The notes under the pieces: generated by a model
Told to the model about the DNA's origin: nothing
What the model saw: only the letters and a program-made list of their open reading frames with translations
The model's database searches: none
Program-made: the position numbers and the translations under genes
Shown here: positions 13,706 to 25,205 of the stretch, piece by piece
Position numbering within the stretch: position 1 is the stretch's first letter
Layout of the letters: each line of letters begins with the position of its first letter
NCBI RefSeq assembly: GCF_901933205.1
Contig: NC_044572.1
Location: forward strand, 74,893,465-74,957,464
DNA: 64,000 bases
Source of the DNA: Camarhynchus parvulus
Lineage: Eukaryota > Chordata > Aves > Passeriformes > Thraupidae
Direction of reading: 5' to 3'

Positions 13706-13730
13706 TAAACATGTTTTAAAAACATGTTTA
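13706..13730. repeat. 25-bp palindrome
   Basis: TAAACATGTTTT at 13706-13717 and AAAACATGTTTA at 13719-13730 are exact reverse complements around one central base. Each arm contains ACATGT. It could extrude a cruciform or hairpin. Confidence 0.8.
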
Positions 13731-16205
13731 TAGCTGAATTGGAAAAGTAATTAAAGAAGAAATGCATCATAAGTTGTGTCACTAAGTTGCCTGTTTCTTT
13801 CTATGGCTAATTTTTTGTTCTCTTTAGTGTATTTTAACATGCATAAATGTGTAGTATTTATTTATATGTATATCTGCATCTATGTATCTTCATTGTATAA
13901 AAATAAAGAAGGCAGAATTTAAAGACCACTAAATAGTTTTGATCTGTAAGTATAACAAATAAATTGAAAATAAAACAAAGTGGGAGTCTAATGATTTTGA
14001 AGTGGTGAGAAGAATGTAAGTGAAGCAAAGTCTTGTTGATTGTTGTTATAAGAAAAAGGAGACGAAAAATAAATAATGAATAATGTGTAGATAAAGCCTT
14101 TTGGAAAGAAAATGTTGTTTTGAGTTTCTAAGGGAGTATAATGTAAATATATATGAACAACAAATTTTAAAGTTGTTGATCAGTAGCCGAGTTTTCCACT
14201 AGCACTTAGTTCCCTGGTTGTTTTAGGTAATTATATCTTATAAGGCTGTGTCACAGAGCCTGGGAACAGCCGATTCAATGTGGAAGGATTAATGTTCTAA
14301 AAGATAGAGTTCAGGTTTTTACAGAAAGGGAGACATCCCTTCAGAATATTCTGAATTGTTTTCCACTTCCAACATAACATTTCTTTTGCTCTGGATATCA
14401 GATCCTAGCTGTTCTTTTAGATAAGATAACAGAAAAAAAAAAGAAATAAAGCATGAGAAGGGCAGGCACATGGAAGACCTGCAGGAGGGAGGTCTGCTGA
14501 TGTTATAAAGACTGTCTGATGCTGTAATGAAGGATCGAAGGAGAGTGTGGCAAACTATCTTTTGGTGCTTTCAGGAGATGAGGTTCGGCAGAACAGACAA
14601 GATGATGGAACTCTTCCATCCTGATACAAAAGTTCTCTTTTTTTCATGTCAAGGCTCCAGAGGAAAGAAGTTCACGAGAGATCAAATAAAAATTACCAAA
14701 AAATAAAATCACTCAGAAATTTTAGTATTGCAGTAAGCAAGGATTGTAGTGTTTTGGGAACCATAGTTTGGATTTTATTTAATAATGAATGTGGACACAG
14801 ATCAGTTGTAGCTATATCACTTGTGCTATGTTTGAAGACCGATAGAATTACAACTGTAAGAGCTAAAAGTTTTGTTCCAAGTCTTGTGTAATTGGCAAAT
14901 GGAAGCTGCTGAGATCTGCAATGCCCTTGAAAAAGTCCTGCTACCAAGCAACCTTTACTAAAGGCACTAAGGTAGGCATTATTAGTAAAAGTGGTGCGTA
15001 ATTCTAGTGATTGAAGCCTGATCCTTGACAGTTTTTCTGCTCTGGTCTCTAGCTCTTCTTATCTGACATTAGCAAGCTGAGCTAGGCTATGAGTCACTTT
15101 TGAGGAATGATTCAGAATTCAGATTCAAAATACATGGGCTCTGTTGCAAGGGTGAGTGACAAATCTATATCTGAAAATTCCCTTTATGACACCTAGGTAG
15201 GACAACTCGTTGACCTTACTCAAAGCTGAAGTTTGGATGCATCTGATTATACCAGAGGAGGAATAAATTGACATAAGAATGGTGAGGAAGAAAAGCACTG
15301 ACTCCCAATTAAGAGTTCATTCTTTTGTAGCTCAATAGCTTGAAATATCCAAAATATGCAGGTTTCATTTCACTGATATTTGTTATTCTTGGCTAATAGG
15401 ATTTCATAGCTCTTTACCCTTGCTAACTGTTCCTGTGTCTTTCAGATGAGATCAACACAGATTTGTGGTTGAGCCAGAAGAAAATTAATTAAATTCCATG
15501 AATAAACTTTTTCTAGCTTTGTTGTTTGAGGAGTTGTAGATGACACTAGAAATAGGGTTTTTTCTTCTGTTATAGAAAGTAGTTTGTTCTTTTCAATCAT
15601 TAGTATGACTGATATGAAATAAATTGCTGTGTAATAGTATAACTTTATGTAGTGACAGCAGCCGTGGGTTTGCAATGAGTCAGCCATTTTATAATGGTCT
15701 GGATTATTCTATGTGGATTAAGTGCTTTGCAATTCTGAATAAAATTATGGTAACGCAAGCAAATACATCAGTTTCTTTCCTGTGCTATAATCAAAGGAAT
15801 CATAAATAAGAGGAATGCATAATACAACTTGGAGCTGAGCAAGGAGTTGCTGAGTTCCTTCCTATTTATATGCAACCTACTTAAATGGGGTCCTAGCAGA
15901 GATTATGGTCTTTCTCAGTTTTCTCTTATATCAATATAAAGCTGTCAAATTGTAGTTGTGAAAGCAATCTATGCCACTTCAAATTATATTGCAGTCAACA
16001 CTGGATGTTACCTTTGCATGGAGTACCACATGTGAGAAAAGATTCTGTTGCATGGCACTTGATTTTATTTCAAACTTCTCATTAGGTTGATATTTCCCTG
16101 AATACTTAGGTGGATATTTTGAATGCTAGAGAGAAGACTAAGTGGTACTCTGTATCAAAAAATTGCTCTGAAACTGAAGATATGTAATGGCAATGAATTT
16201 ACACA

Positions 16206-16290
16206 CACAGAAGGTTGTTGTTTCCTTTGTTGTGGGTTTTAGTGGTTTTCTTTGTGTTTGGTTCTTTGGGTTTTTTTTCTGGGGAGGAGG
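16206..16290 (+). repeat. G/T-rich low-complexity tract
   Basis: The + strand is dominated by G and T with several TTTGG and GGGTTTT blocks and few other bases. Translating the opposite strand gives the Pro/Lys/Thr-rich 89-codon frame at 16138-16407, which is therefore not a gene. Confidence 0.65.
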
Positions 16291-18529
16291 CTGGAGGTTG
16301 GAACTGAATGGATACAAAAGGGCACAACTTCTCTGATGCTGAGTTGTACAGATCTCCAGCAGGTCAAGTATCATTAAATTAATCTTGAAATTATTAAATA
16401 ACTTCATTAAATTATTCGTGTCTTCTTGAAGTAGATTGATTTGAGGTCACATGAAGAGAAAGAAGCTTGGGTTTCTGTTTTTAATTATGGACAATTTAAC
16501 CCATGTAAATATTTATGAGGAAGAATAATGTCCAGAACGCTCATGTCATATTTGTCTCAGAAGTAGTCTAAAAAAGCCTCTCGAACTGCAATTAACTTAG
16601 TATCTCTGCAAACAAGTTATCACAAAAGTCAGAGTTTTTTTAGGAAACATAAATAAATGTAACATTTTGACAACACATCAAAAGACACAAGGTAGGTGTC
16701 TTAATAAACAATGATACAAATTATTTTGGGGAGAAAAGTACCTATGTCTTTGAAGCATCCTGTTAGAGTGTAGGCTTCTGCAAGACTGAAACATTCTGGA
16801 AGTTTCCATACCTCATATCAAAATAATATAAAAATACTGATTACAGAAGTTTTTTATTCCATACAGGATAACTTCAGAAATTGCATTAACTTGTTTTTTT
16901 AGGAGGACTATTGGATTGCAATTTTTAATTAATGGGTTTGACAGTACAAATGGATCTGTCATCTTATCACTGAAAAAGATCAAAGCAGGTAATAAAAACT
17001 GGGTTTCCTTGCAAACCATCTTGGAACTACAATGCACCTTCCTGTGCCAGTCAGAGTGGTGCATGTATGTAATGGAAAATTACAATTAATAATGACTATT
17101 ATACTTTATAACTTTCCCTGTGTTTAGTAAACAAAAGCTAAAGTCACAGAAATACAATTCTGTGGTGTACATTTATTTCTGGGGCAGAGTTTAATTTACC
17201 CACAGTGATCTACAGTATGTCATGCATACCTATATCTTCTATATCTACGTATCTCCATCCTTGCTAGCTTTTTCACTGAACTGTCTACATAATTTCTGCA
17301 CCTCATTGTTTATATAGGTTCACCTATTCAAGCATATATATAATCTTTATCTTCATGCCTTCTAAAAATTTGAAATAGCAAGAAGAGATCATTTTGGAAC
17401 ACTGGTCCATTAGCTATTGTTAATTAGGACATCTTTAAAGATTTTACTCATATATTGCCTGTGGTTTGAGTTGTGTGTCCACATAGTATTTCTTGGAAAA
17501 AATCAAGTGGTGCAGATTATGCTGAAGTTATTTGAGAGTGGCAGGTGTGACCAGCATACCTCTGAGCAGAGGCTTGGGTTTCTCCTTTTTTTTTTTTTTT
17601 TTTAAACGAAATTGCATGAAAATCATCAGAATATGTAAAGGGGGGTTGGAAAAACAAAGTCTATTCTGTTCTGATAATTATATGGACAACAAAAAATGAA
17701 CAACCCTAATGTAAAGCAAAGCCTGAAGTAAATCTCTGTACACCAAGTACACATATCCCAAAGGCACCATGGTATTTATTGTTTCAGGCTCCCATCTTAA
17801 ATTTTACTAAATCGCTTCTGCCCTTTGAGTGGCATTCTCCTGGAGTTGCCCGGTAAAAGCCTACCTGGCACAGACTGGGAAAAATAACCTGTATGGATTT
17901 TCTCAGTGCCTTTTCTAAGTGGTATAGTCTCCTTGCTAAAAGTGATTTTACACTATTGAGAAAAGCCAGCAAAAGGAACTAAATTACAGGGAACATTTCA
18001 GCCTTTAGTGACAGAACTATTTTCCATTGGGGACCTTCCTATTTGTCAGAGTTAATACCTGGAACAGGTAAGTATTTAATTCTACTGCTAAGGTTGCACT
18101 TAATAATACAGGTAATAATTACAGCAGTGAAGTAAATGATCTCATTTTGTGCAGTCCTAAATACTGTAAAATCCTGCTATAACCTGGATACATCAGATAC
18201 TTGGTAATGGAATTTCCTTAAGCTTGCCTTGGGTAGACAGAAAGAGAAACACAGTATAAATTCAGAGTTTTAGTACAAGAATTGTATTAGGATTATAAAA
18301 GTGAAGTCTCATGGACAATAATGATTTTCCATTTATACCTGTAATTTCAGGCTAAGTATCTTCACAAATACCTGTCTCAGTCCTATTAAAAAAAAATAGA
18401 ATTGAGATTAGTTATGCCAGTTTTTCCAAAATAGTGTCTTAATTTGGTTTTCTTTTTGTAGCACACCATCTCTTAAAAAACTGTGTTTTGTCCCAAAGGG
18501 TAATTTTGGCAATATTAATTACTCTATTT

Positions 18530-18556
18530 TTGGTTTGGTTGGTTGGTTGGTTTTTA
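18530..18556 (+). repeat. GGTT short repeat
   Basis: The + strand carries TTTTGGTTTGG followed by several direct GGTT units. It is a simple-sequence tract; it does not match the vertebrate telomere hexamer. Confidence 0.7.
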
Positions 18557-18930
18557 TTGTTTTATCTGAATCTTATCATCAGGAACTCTCAGAAGTTCCC
18601 AAGCAGTGTTCAAGGATCAATGCTGATATAGATAAGTTTATGTAATACTACATTATTTAGTTGTCCTAATATTAAAAAAAAAAAGTTGAAATCATGAGAA
18701 ATGCCTGTTCTGACATGCACCAAAACTTTTGGATGTGATTGTTTGAGGGAAAAAAAGGTAATTTGAAATAATGCAATTTCCATATGGCTAAACAACACCA
18801 GAATCCTACCTATCTCAGTATGTTACTGCCAAACTAGAGCTTTCAGAATAGTGAATCTAGCTTAGAAAAGCACGAGATGAAATTAAAAACCAGAAGACAG
18901 AAAGTAGAAGAATTTAAATAGACATCATAA

Positions 18931-19060
18931 TGCATATATATATATGTTTGTATGTGTGTGTGTGTACATATGGTACACATTATATATTAGATGTAATTAT
19001 GTGCATACACATACTTTATATGATGTATATAATATATAATGTATATATTTTATATGTATA
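18931..19060. repeat. TA/TG dinucleotide-rich region
   Basis: A compound, interrupted microsatellite with TA runs, a short TG run near 18955-18965, and repeated TATA/TGTA blocks. The phrase GGTACACATTA occurs near both ends (about 18971 and 19061), suggesting local duplication. Confidence 0.75.
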
Positions 19061-20339
19061 GGTACACATTACAAAATGGTACATATTCTCTAAAATACGT
19101 TTTAGAGTTTGGTACAGTTTTGGGAAGGAAATTGAAACTTCTAAAAATTTTTTCCCAATTGATTCTTCAGAAACTCTTACAAAAAAAGTAACAAAATTTG
19201 ATTGATAAAGGTAACCAGATGCCTTAATAAGCTTTCTTAAGCTTAATACTTATGCATTGTAGCAAGTAGGGAAATGTATTCTGCATTTTATGACAGAGAA
19301 AATAAAAATAAAAAGTTGTCAATTTTATCTTCACACATTTATCTTATGTATGGTAAAATAAATTCTGTCCAAATGGGTATATGCTAATATGCTGTAGGCT
19401 TTCAGTTCAGTAAAGCAACTTTGTACAGGTTTAAATCCTACTGAATGAAATTATTGCAGTAATAAATAAATAAACAGACATTCTGTCTGTTAAACCATTA
19501 ATTCTGGTGCCTGAACAGAGGCACCAGGCATGAGGAGAAGGAGCAGAAAGTTGAAGTGAGCTGGTCAAGGGTAAACAGGTGGGCAGAAGTGGAACAAAAT
19601 CCCCTATAATCTTAAAATTTTATTCTGTACTGTTGTTTGAACCATGTACCTATTCCCTCCAAAGTGAGAGGTTGATGAGTAAATCAGTGCCTTCACCTGA
19701 AAATAACAGAATAATAAAAAAAAAAAAGGCAGAACGGAAGACATTCAATCTTAAGACTTGAAGAAAAGAATATTTCTAGCAGAGCTAGGCCTAGATTTCT
19801 ATTAAAAGATTATACTTTTTTTTTGCTTAAGAATTTTTAAATTACATTCTTCATTGTAGTAAGACAAGAATTTAGCCAATTACCAGAAATACAAGATACA
19901 TAGCAAACAATCTAGGTGGTCTCTGTTTAATTCTAGGTGGTCTCAGTTCATATATTAGAGGCATTAAAGTCTAATGCTTTTATTCCTAATGGTGATTGTC
20001 TGGGATAACTGAGACAATATGCATTAACCTGAGGTGCTGTTAGGTGTGTGCGGTTCCAGGGAATTTGTCACTTTTTGTATAAAATTCTGAAGATGAGATT
20101 TTTGGAGTTAGATTTTTTTTTAAATTTTCTGAAGGATATTATGGTTTAGGCATATTAATTTCAGAAGATATGTTTATTGGAAATGTCTTTCAGAGATAGC
20201 TGAGAAAGCATTCAACAGTTTTTTGACAAAGATTTAATAAACCAGGCTATTTACTTGTACATATTTTCATGTACATGTACATATAATTGTGCCTACAGGA
20301 TAGATACAGGTTATGTATGTATATATAGGATACAATATT

Positions 20340-20866
20340 CCAGTTGTGCCAGGTGCAGGTGCCAGCAGGAGCAATGAGGGTCTGTGGGGCTGTGAGAAGG
20401 ATCTGGTGCTGCCCCTTGTTGTACACAGCCAGCTCCAAGACAAGGCTCAGGCTAAAGCAGAGAAGAGCATGAAGAGGGAGCAGCAACAGAGAAAAGCTCT
20501 TACAATTGACTGCAGACCCTAATTCCCCATCCCTCTAAGCTGCTCAGGGAGGAGGAGGAGGAGGAGGAGGAGGTAGAGGAATTGGCAGTGAAGGAGTGAA
20601 GGTCAGCCTGGGGAGAAGCTGGAGGAGAGGAAGATATTTTTGATTTTGCTTTTGTTCCTCACTGTCGAATTGTGTAGTATGGACAATATATTAAATTAAT
20701 TTTCCCCAATTCAGGACAGTTTTGTATATGGTGGCAATTGACCAGCAGTCTCCCTGTCTTTTTCTCAACCTATGAGGTCTTCTGTCTGATTTTGCCCCAC
20801 TGTCCAGTTGAAGGGAGAGATTGGCTGGATGGGTGTCTGGTAACTTGCCAAAGTCAACCCATCACA
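20340..20866 (+). mobile_element. ERVL-type LTR, 3' part well recognisable
   Basis: From about 20570 the order of blocks matches ERVL-type LTRs of birds as I remember them: GCAGTGAAGGAGTGAAGG, GAAGATATTTTTGATTTTG, TTAAATTAATTTTCCCC, then CTCAACCTATGAGG and CCCACTGTCCAGTTGAAGG, ending GTCAACCCATCACA at 20866. The GC-richer 20340-20570 upstream, with a GGA repeat, probably belongs to the same element (LTR 5' half or adjoining internal sequence), but the left boundary is uncertain. There is no intact retroviral gene; the 69-codon and 79-codon frames here are incidental. Confidence 0.65.
20548..20573 (+). repeat. GGA trinucleotide repeat
   Basis: About eight GGA units occur inside the ERVL-type segment. 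Short GGA tracts occur at this place in related copies as I remember them, and this one appears expanded. Confidence 0.8.
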
Positions 20867-21205
20867 TCTTTGTAATGAAAACTAGAAATGAGAATAAAAT
20901 ATCAACCTGAGAAATGTTTTAAAGGCTTGTTTTAAAAGACTGATTTCAACAGCACATTGGAGATAGATGTTTTAAATGAAGATCCTATGCAATCTATTTG
21001 CTGGCAAGTATCTTCCTGTCTTCTAGTTATCTCTGTGTACCATGAGCTACAGCAGAACTTGACATTTTGTGGAAAACTAGAGCTGTCACAGCAGAATGAG
21101 GACCCACCTGGAATGATTGTGTCATAGTGACTCCTCTTTGAATAATGCTTTTCCAGTGATACTGGAGTTATTTGACATTTGCAGGCAGTCCTGTTCAGAA
21201 AAGCT

Positions 21206-21238
21206 GTGTTGTTGTTATTGTTGTGGTTGTTGTTGTTG
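21206..21238 (+). repeat. GTT trinucleotide repeat
   Basis: An interrupted run of GTT units with two single-base interruptions (GTTATTG and GTGGTT). Confidence 0.8.
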
Positions 21239-21663
21239 AGGCACCCTCAAATTAAGTACTCGTGTTGTCTTCCATCAACTCTGATGCTGAATACATTGAG
21301 GAATAAGCAGTAAGTTGTATATGCAGTCCCAACAAGACTGTAGGTGATGGGGGAGTACAAACTGCTTTTTCATCACTAAAATTATAGAGAAAACAGGGAA
21401 ACAATAAAAGCACTTGTTCATACTGGGTAATTTTTTCCTTATAGTATATAACTGAAACCTCTGCAAACAATCTTCCAAGTTGTTACTGATGTGCTCTTAA
21501 ATATTTAAATATTGTATATTTATTACAGTCTGTGACTATTTGGGAAGAAATAAACCTTCCCAAATACTTGAAGAATAAGCAGTTAAGTTATTCAATAAAA
21601 TATTTGGTGGTTTTTATAATGATTAAGAATATAATGCATTCATTAATTATATGATATTTTAAT

Positions 21664-21701
21664 CAAAAGTAGTGCTGTATAGTGTGACAGCACTACTTTT
21701 G
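21664..21701. repeat. Perfect 15-bp hairpin with 8-base loop
   Basis: CAAAAGTAGTGCTGT at 21664-21678 is the exact reverse complement of ACAGCACTACTTTTG at 21687-21701, separated by ATAGTGTG. Pairing stops at once outside the arms. Possible origins are a template-switch palindrome, a remnant of a small inverted-repeat transposon, or a short RNA hairpin. The stem is shorter than typical animal microRNA precursors. Confidence 0.85.
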
Positions 21702-21859
21702 CACATACATTTTAACAAAAAAAAAGTCCATGGCAGTAAAATCAGAGCTATGCTAAGAAATTGTTCTCCTTTTTATAATTTAAGAGACTAATCTATGAAC
21801 CTGCGCGTTACAAATAAGACAAATGTTTCCTTTTTTTATTTTTAATTCATGAGTAAACT

Positions 21860-23303
21860 TGGCAATAGATATCCAAGGCCCACTCCTGTCCTCTATTGTT
21901 ATTGGATAAAATCTTACAGCTAGAAAAAGAACAGAAAAAAGGAAACATACTCCCATTTTTAAAAAGGGGAGAAAGGAAGATACGAGGAAGACTGGTGAGC
22001 CTCACCTCTCTGTCTGGGAAGATCATGGGGCATATACACCTAGAAGATGTGGTAAGGCACACAAAGGACAAGGAGATTATCTGAGAAAGCCAGCACTGCT
22101 GTTGGAGTGACATAAATGTTTGACAAGGGAAGATTGACCAAAGTCGTCTATTTAGACTTCTGTAGGGCCTTTGATATGGTCCCACATGACATCATTATCT
22201 CCAAATGGGAGAGACATGGATTTGAGCAGTGGGCCACTTGGCGCATAAGGAATTGTCTGTATGGACGCAGCCAGAGTTGTGGTGAGTGGGTATATGTCCA
22301 GGTGGAGGCCAGTGACAGATGTGTCCTTCAGGGCACCTGCCTTGGGTCCAGTGTTTTCCATATTTTCATTGGTTATACGGGTGGTGAGATCAAGTGCACC
22401 CTCAGCAGGTTTGCAGATGACACCAAGCTGAGTGGTGTAGTTGATAGACCTGACAGATGAGAACCATCCAGAGAGACCTGGACAAACTTGAGAAGCGGGC
22501 CTATGGGAACCTTATGAGGTTCAACAAGGCCAAGTGCCAGGTGCTGCCCTTGATTTGGGGCAGTCCCAGACATGAGTACGGACTGGGAGAGGAAGCCATT
22601 GAGAGCAGCCTTGTGGAGAAGCACTTCAGGTTGGGCTGGATGAGAGGCTGGACACAACCCAGCAATGTGCGCTCACAGCCCAGGAAGCCAAACTTGCCCT
22701 GGGCTGAATCAAAAGCAGCATGGTCAGAAGGTCAGGGGAGATGATTCTGCCTCTACTCTGCTCTGGTGAAACCCCACAGCTGCTTCATCCTGCTCTGGGG
22801 CCCCCAACATAAGAAGTACATGGACCTGTTGGAGCAAGTCTAGAGGGGGCTATGAAGATGAAGGGTGGGAGCACCTCTTCCATGAGGACAGGCTGAGGCA
22901 GTCGAGGATGTCCAGCATGCAGAAGAGATAGCTTTTTGGAAGAGATGATAGCAACTTTTCAGAACTTTAGGGAGGCTTGTAAAAAGTAGGGAGGATAACT
23001 TTTTATCTGGGCAGATAGTGACAGTACAAAGGACAATGATTTTACACTGAGAGAGGGAAGATTTAGGTTAGAAGTTAGGAAGAAATTCTTTACTCTCCTT
23101 TAGTAAAGAGTCCTTTGTAGAGTGGTGAAGCACTGGAGCATGTTCCAGAGAGTGGTGGCTGATCCGTGAAAACGTACAAGGCCCGGTTGGACAGGACCTT
23201 GAGCAGCCTGTATGTAGTAAATGGCATCTCTACCCATGTCAGGGTGTGGATTTGGATGACCTCTAGACTCCCTTGCAATCCAAACCATTCCATGGCCCTA
23301 TGA
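21860..23303 (+). mobile_element. CR1 LINE fragment, 3' part of ORF2 plus 3' UTR
   Basis: This is the best-preserved CR1 copy, 5'-truncated as most CR1 insertions are. It starts near 21860 with the lead-in to the RT domain (AAAAAGGGGAGAAAGGAAG, then GGTGAGCCTCACCTCT). The frame 22116-22460 encodes a 114-residue RT piece with motif A (YLDFCRAFD, residues 12-20) and motif C (FADD, residues 99-102). The frame then shifts, and 22457-22744 continues with [22 protein letters not shown], typical of the region after motif C. Beyond that, further shifts and stops break it; 3' UTR-like sequence runs to the tail ATTCCATGGCCCTATGAA, a decayed form of the CR1 terminal octamer repeat. It is not functional. 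Confidence 0.92.
22116..22744 (+). pseudogene. CR1 reverse-transcriptase pseudogene (two shifted frames)
   Basis: This is the coding remnant inside the CR1 copy. The first 114 residues hold the palm motifs: the catalytic Asp of motif A at residue 14 and the Asp pair of motif C at residues 101-102. A shift near 22457 moves the homologous sequence to another frame, which stays similar to CR1 for about 40 residues before losing similarity. The N-terminal fingers and endonuclease are missing because the insertion is 5'-truncated. The ATG at 22116 is an internal Met and not a real start. In an intact CR1 this protein copies element RNA at a nicked target. Confidence 0.88.
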
Positions 23304-23541
23304 AGCTACACACTGGTGCTGATCCTCACCTATACGACTCTTAAGAAATATAGTGATGACAATGGCTAGCATAGAAAATGCGGGAAATTCAGAAGCAGTA
23401 ATTTAATGAGTGCAAAACTTACCAGAAAATTTGTCTGCAGGGAAGATAAATTCTACATTTTCATTTAAAAAACATGAATCTTTGTAGACACCACACATTT
23501 TTCACTTGCAGACTCTAGTATGTGTACATCATATGCATGAA

Positions 23542-23542
<1 letters not shown>

Positions 23543-23575
<33 letters not shown>
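23543..23575. repeat. TA dinucleotide microsatellite
   Basis: About sixteen uninterrupted TA units lie roughly 240 bp after the CR1 3' end. This is the longest pure dinucleotide run in the window and is likely to vary in length between individuals. Confidence 0.9.
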
Positions 23576-23580
<5 letters not shown>

Positions 23581-25154
23581 CTAGTGAGCCTGTAGGTTCA
23601 TTGAGTTGAAATATTTTATTTTAGCTCACAAGGTACTGTTTAATTAGCCTGTTGACTCCATGAAAATTACTGGTGTTTGTAGAAGTATATCAGAGAATAT
23701 TTTGTTTTCACTAAAAAAAAAACTTCAAAACAAAAATTATTTCAATGGAAATCAAGTAATACCTCAGAAATACTAATATTCAAAGATCTTTGGGGAGAAA
23801 ATATTTAGCAATCATTTAGCAGAAACTTCATCACATTGTTAGATGTAAGCTAGATGGTTATTTTGCAAGATTGTTAAATCAAATTCTTCAAAGAAATTTA
23901 ACAGCTTATTGATATGTAGTTATTAAGTTTGACATTCATGATTAAAATAATTTTAAAGGTAAAAGATTGTTGGGTTTTTTTCATAGAATTGCCATAATTC
24001 AGGCAGTTCTCCCAGTTTATTTTTATAGCAGGTGATACTGTTACAGGATTTGTAATATAGTGATGCAAAGACATTCATGCTTTGAAATATACTTTGAAGT
24101 CAAGGTTGAAAATAGAAAAAAGAATAGAATAGAAAAACAGAATACAGGAAAAAAAGGGATTTTTTTTCCCAATTGTATTTATACTATGAATATGCCAAAT
24201 GTTGGGTGGGTTTTCTTTCCTTCCCATTATTAAAGATCCCTAGAACTAATTAATCCTGTTTCAGTGAATGTCAAATGTACCTTTCTTTAGTTTGAGAAGC
24301 CCTGACATTACAATAAGGACACTGGACAATGTCTGAGCGTTATGTTAAAGCTTATGCACCACCTGGTGGTTTTGAGAGATGGTTCTGTGCCACATGAGTT
24401 ACACCTGAACAGCTGACTCCCCAGGTCAGAGACAGCGCAGCTCTAAACAGCCATAATAACAGTGTAGAATGTGTCTGTGTGTCTGGCATTACTTGATAGA
24501 GAGGATAGATAAGATGAGCTCTGAATTCACACAGGGGTCTTAAGTCTAGTGCTTTTGCAAATATTCTCTTTTTTTCTGGAGCTCCTGTTATTTACAGGTG
24601 ACATAATCATTCACTGATCTCTCCCCCTCCCCCTCAATCTCCTTTCCACAATTGCACATGTCCAAGATTGATTAAATTAATAATCTCAACCAGACTTACT
24701 CCACTAGTTTCTTATCTGTGAACCATTGTGTGGAATTGTGTTTTTTCACCCAAAGGTTATTATTCTCACTGATTATTCTCTCTGTTTTTCAGTTCCGTAT
24801 CTGGTTATATATAAATTATGCCCTATTTTCTTTCTTTATTACCTGGTAAGCAAGTAAGAGGACGTGAATTACAGTTTTACCATGCAACAAGATCACCTAA
24901 AGCCATTGCCTATCTTTTACATGCGCTAAGTAATCAACAAAAGGCAGTTTGCAATACTGTCCTTAGTGAAACACACACAGAGAACTCTTGTTTTCACTTC
25001 TCTAAGACTATATTGGAAATGTCCTTCTGTACTGGCAATATCATGCTATTTATTCCTCACAGTAAAGCTCATTTTTCTCTCTCTTCTTGTCCTCCAACCC
25101 CACTGTCTTTATTCCACCTTAGAGTATTTGTACCCAGTTTCCCTTCCACAACTC

Positions 25155-25205
25155 CAGAAAAGGTGTGGTTTGGGTTTTTATTTTGGCTTGGTTTGGTTTT
25201 TGGAA
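25155..25205 (+). repeat. G/T-rich low-complexity tract
   Basis: Repeated GGTTT and GGGTTT blocks on the + strand form the C-terminal, Phe/Gly/Leu-rich end of the 135-codon frame, one reason to doubt that frame. Confidence 0.7.

Larger units (their letters stand above)
12263..20339. other. AT-rich non-coding DNA, no gene recognised
   Basis: About 8 kb with no recognisable gene or dated mobile element. It holds a tandem repeat at 13559-13610, a 25-bp palindrome at 13706-13730, an 18-T run at 17586-17603, a G/T-rich tract at 16206-16290, a GGTT repeat near 18530-18556 and a TA/TG dinucleotide region at 18931-19060. Reading frames are short (at most 89 codons) and low-complexity. Confidence 0.55.

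Noticed and set aside
18530..18556. GGTT repeat considered as interstitial telomeric DNA
   Set aside because: The unit is not TTAGGG or its complement.
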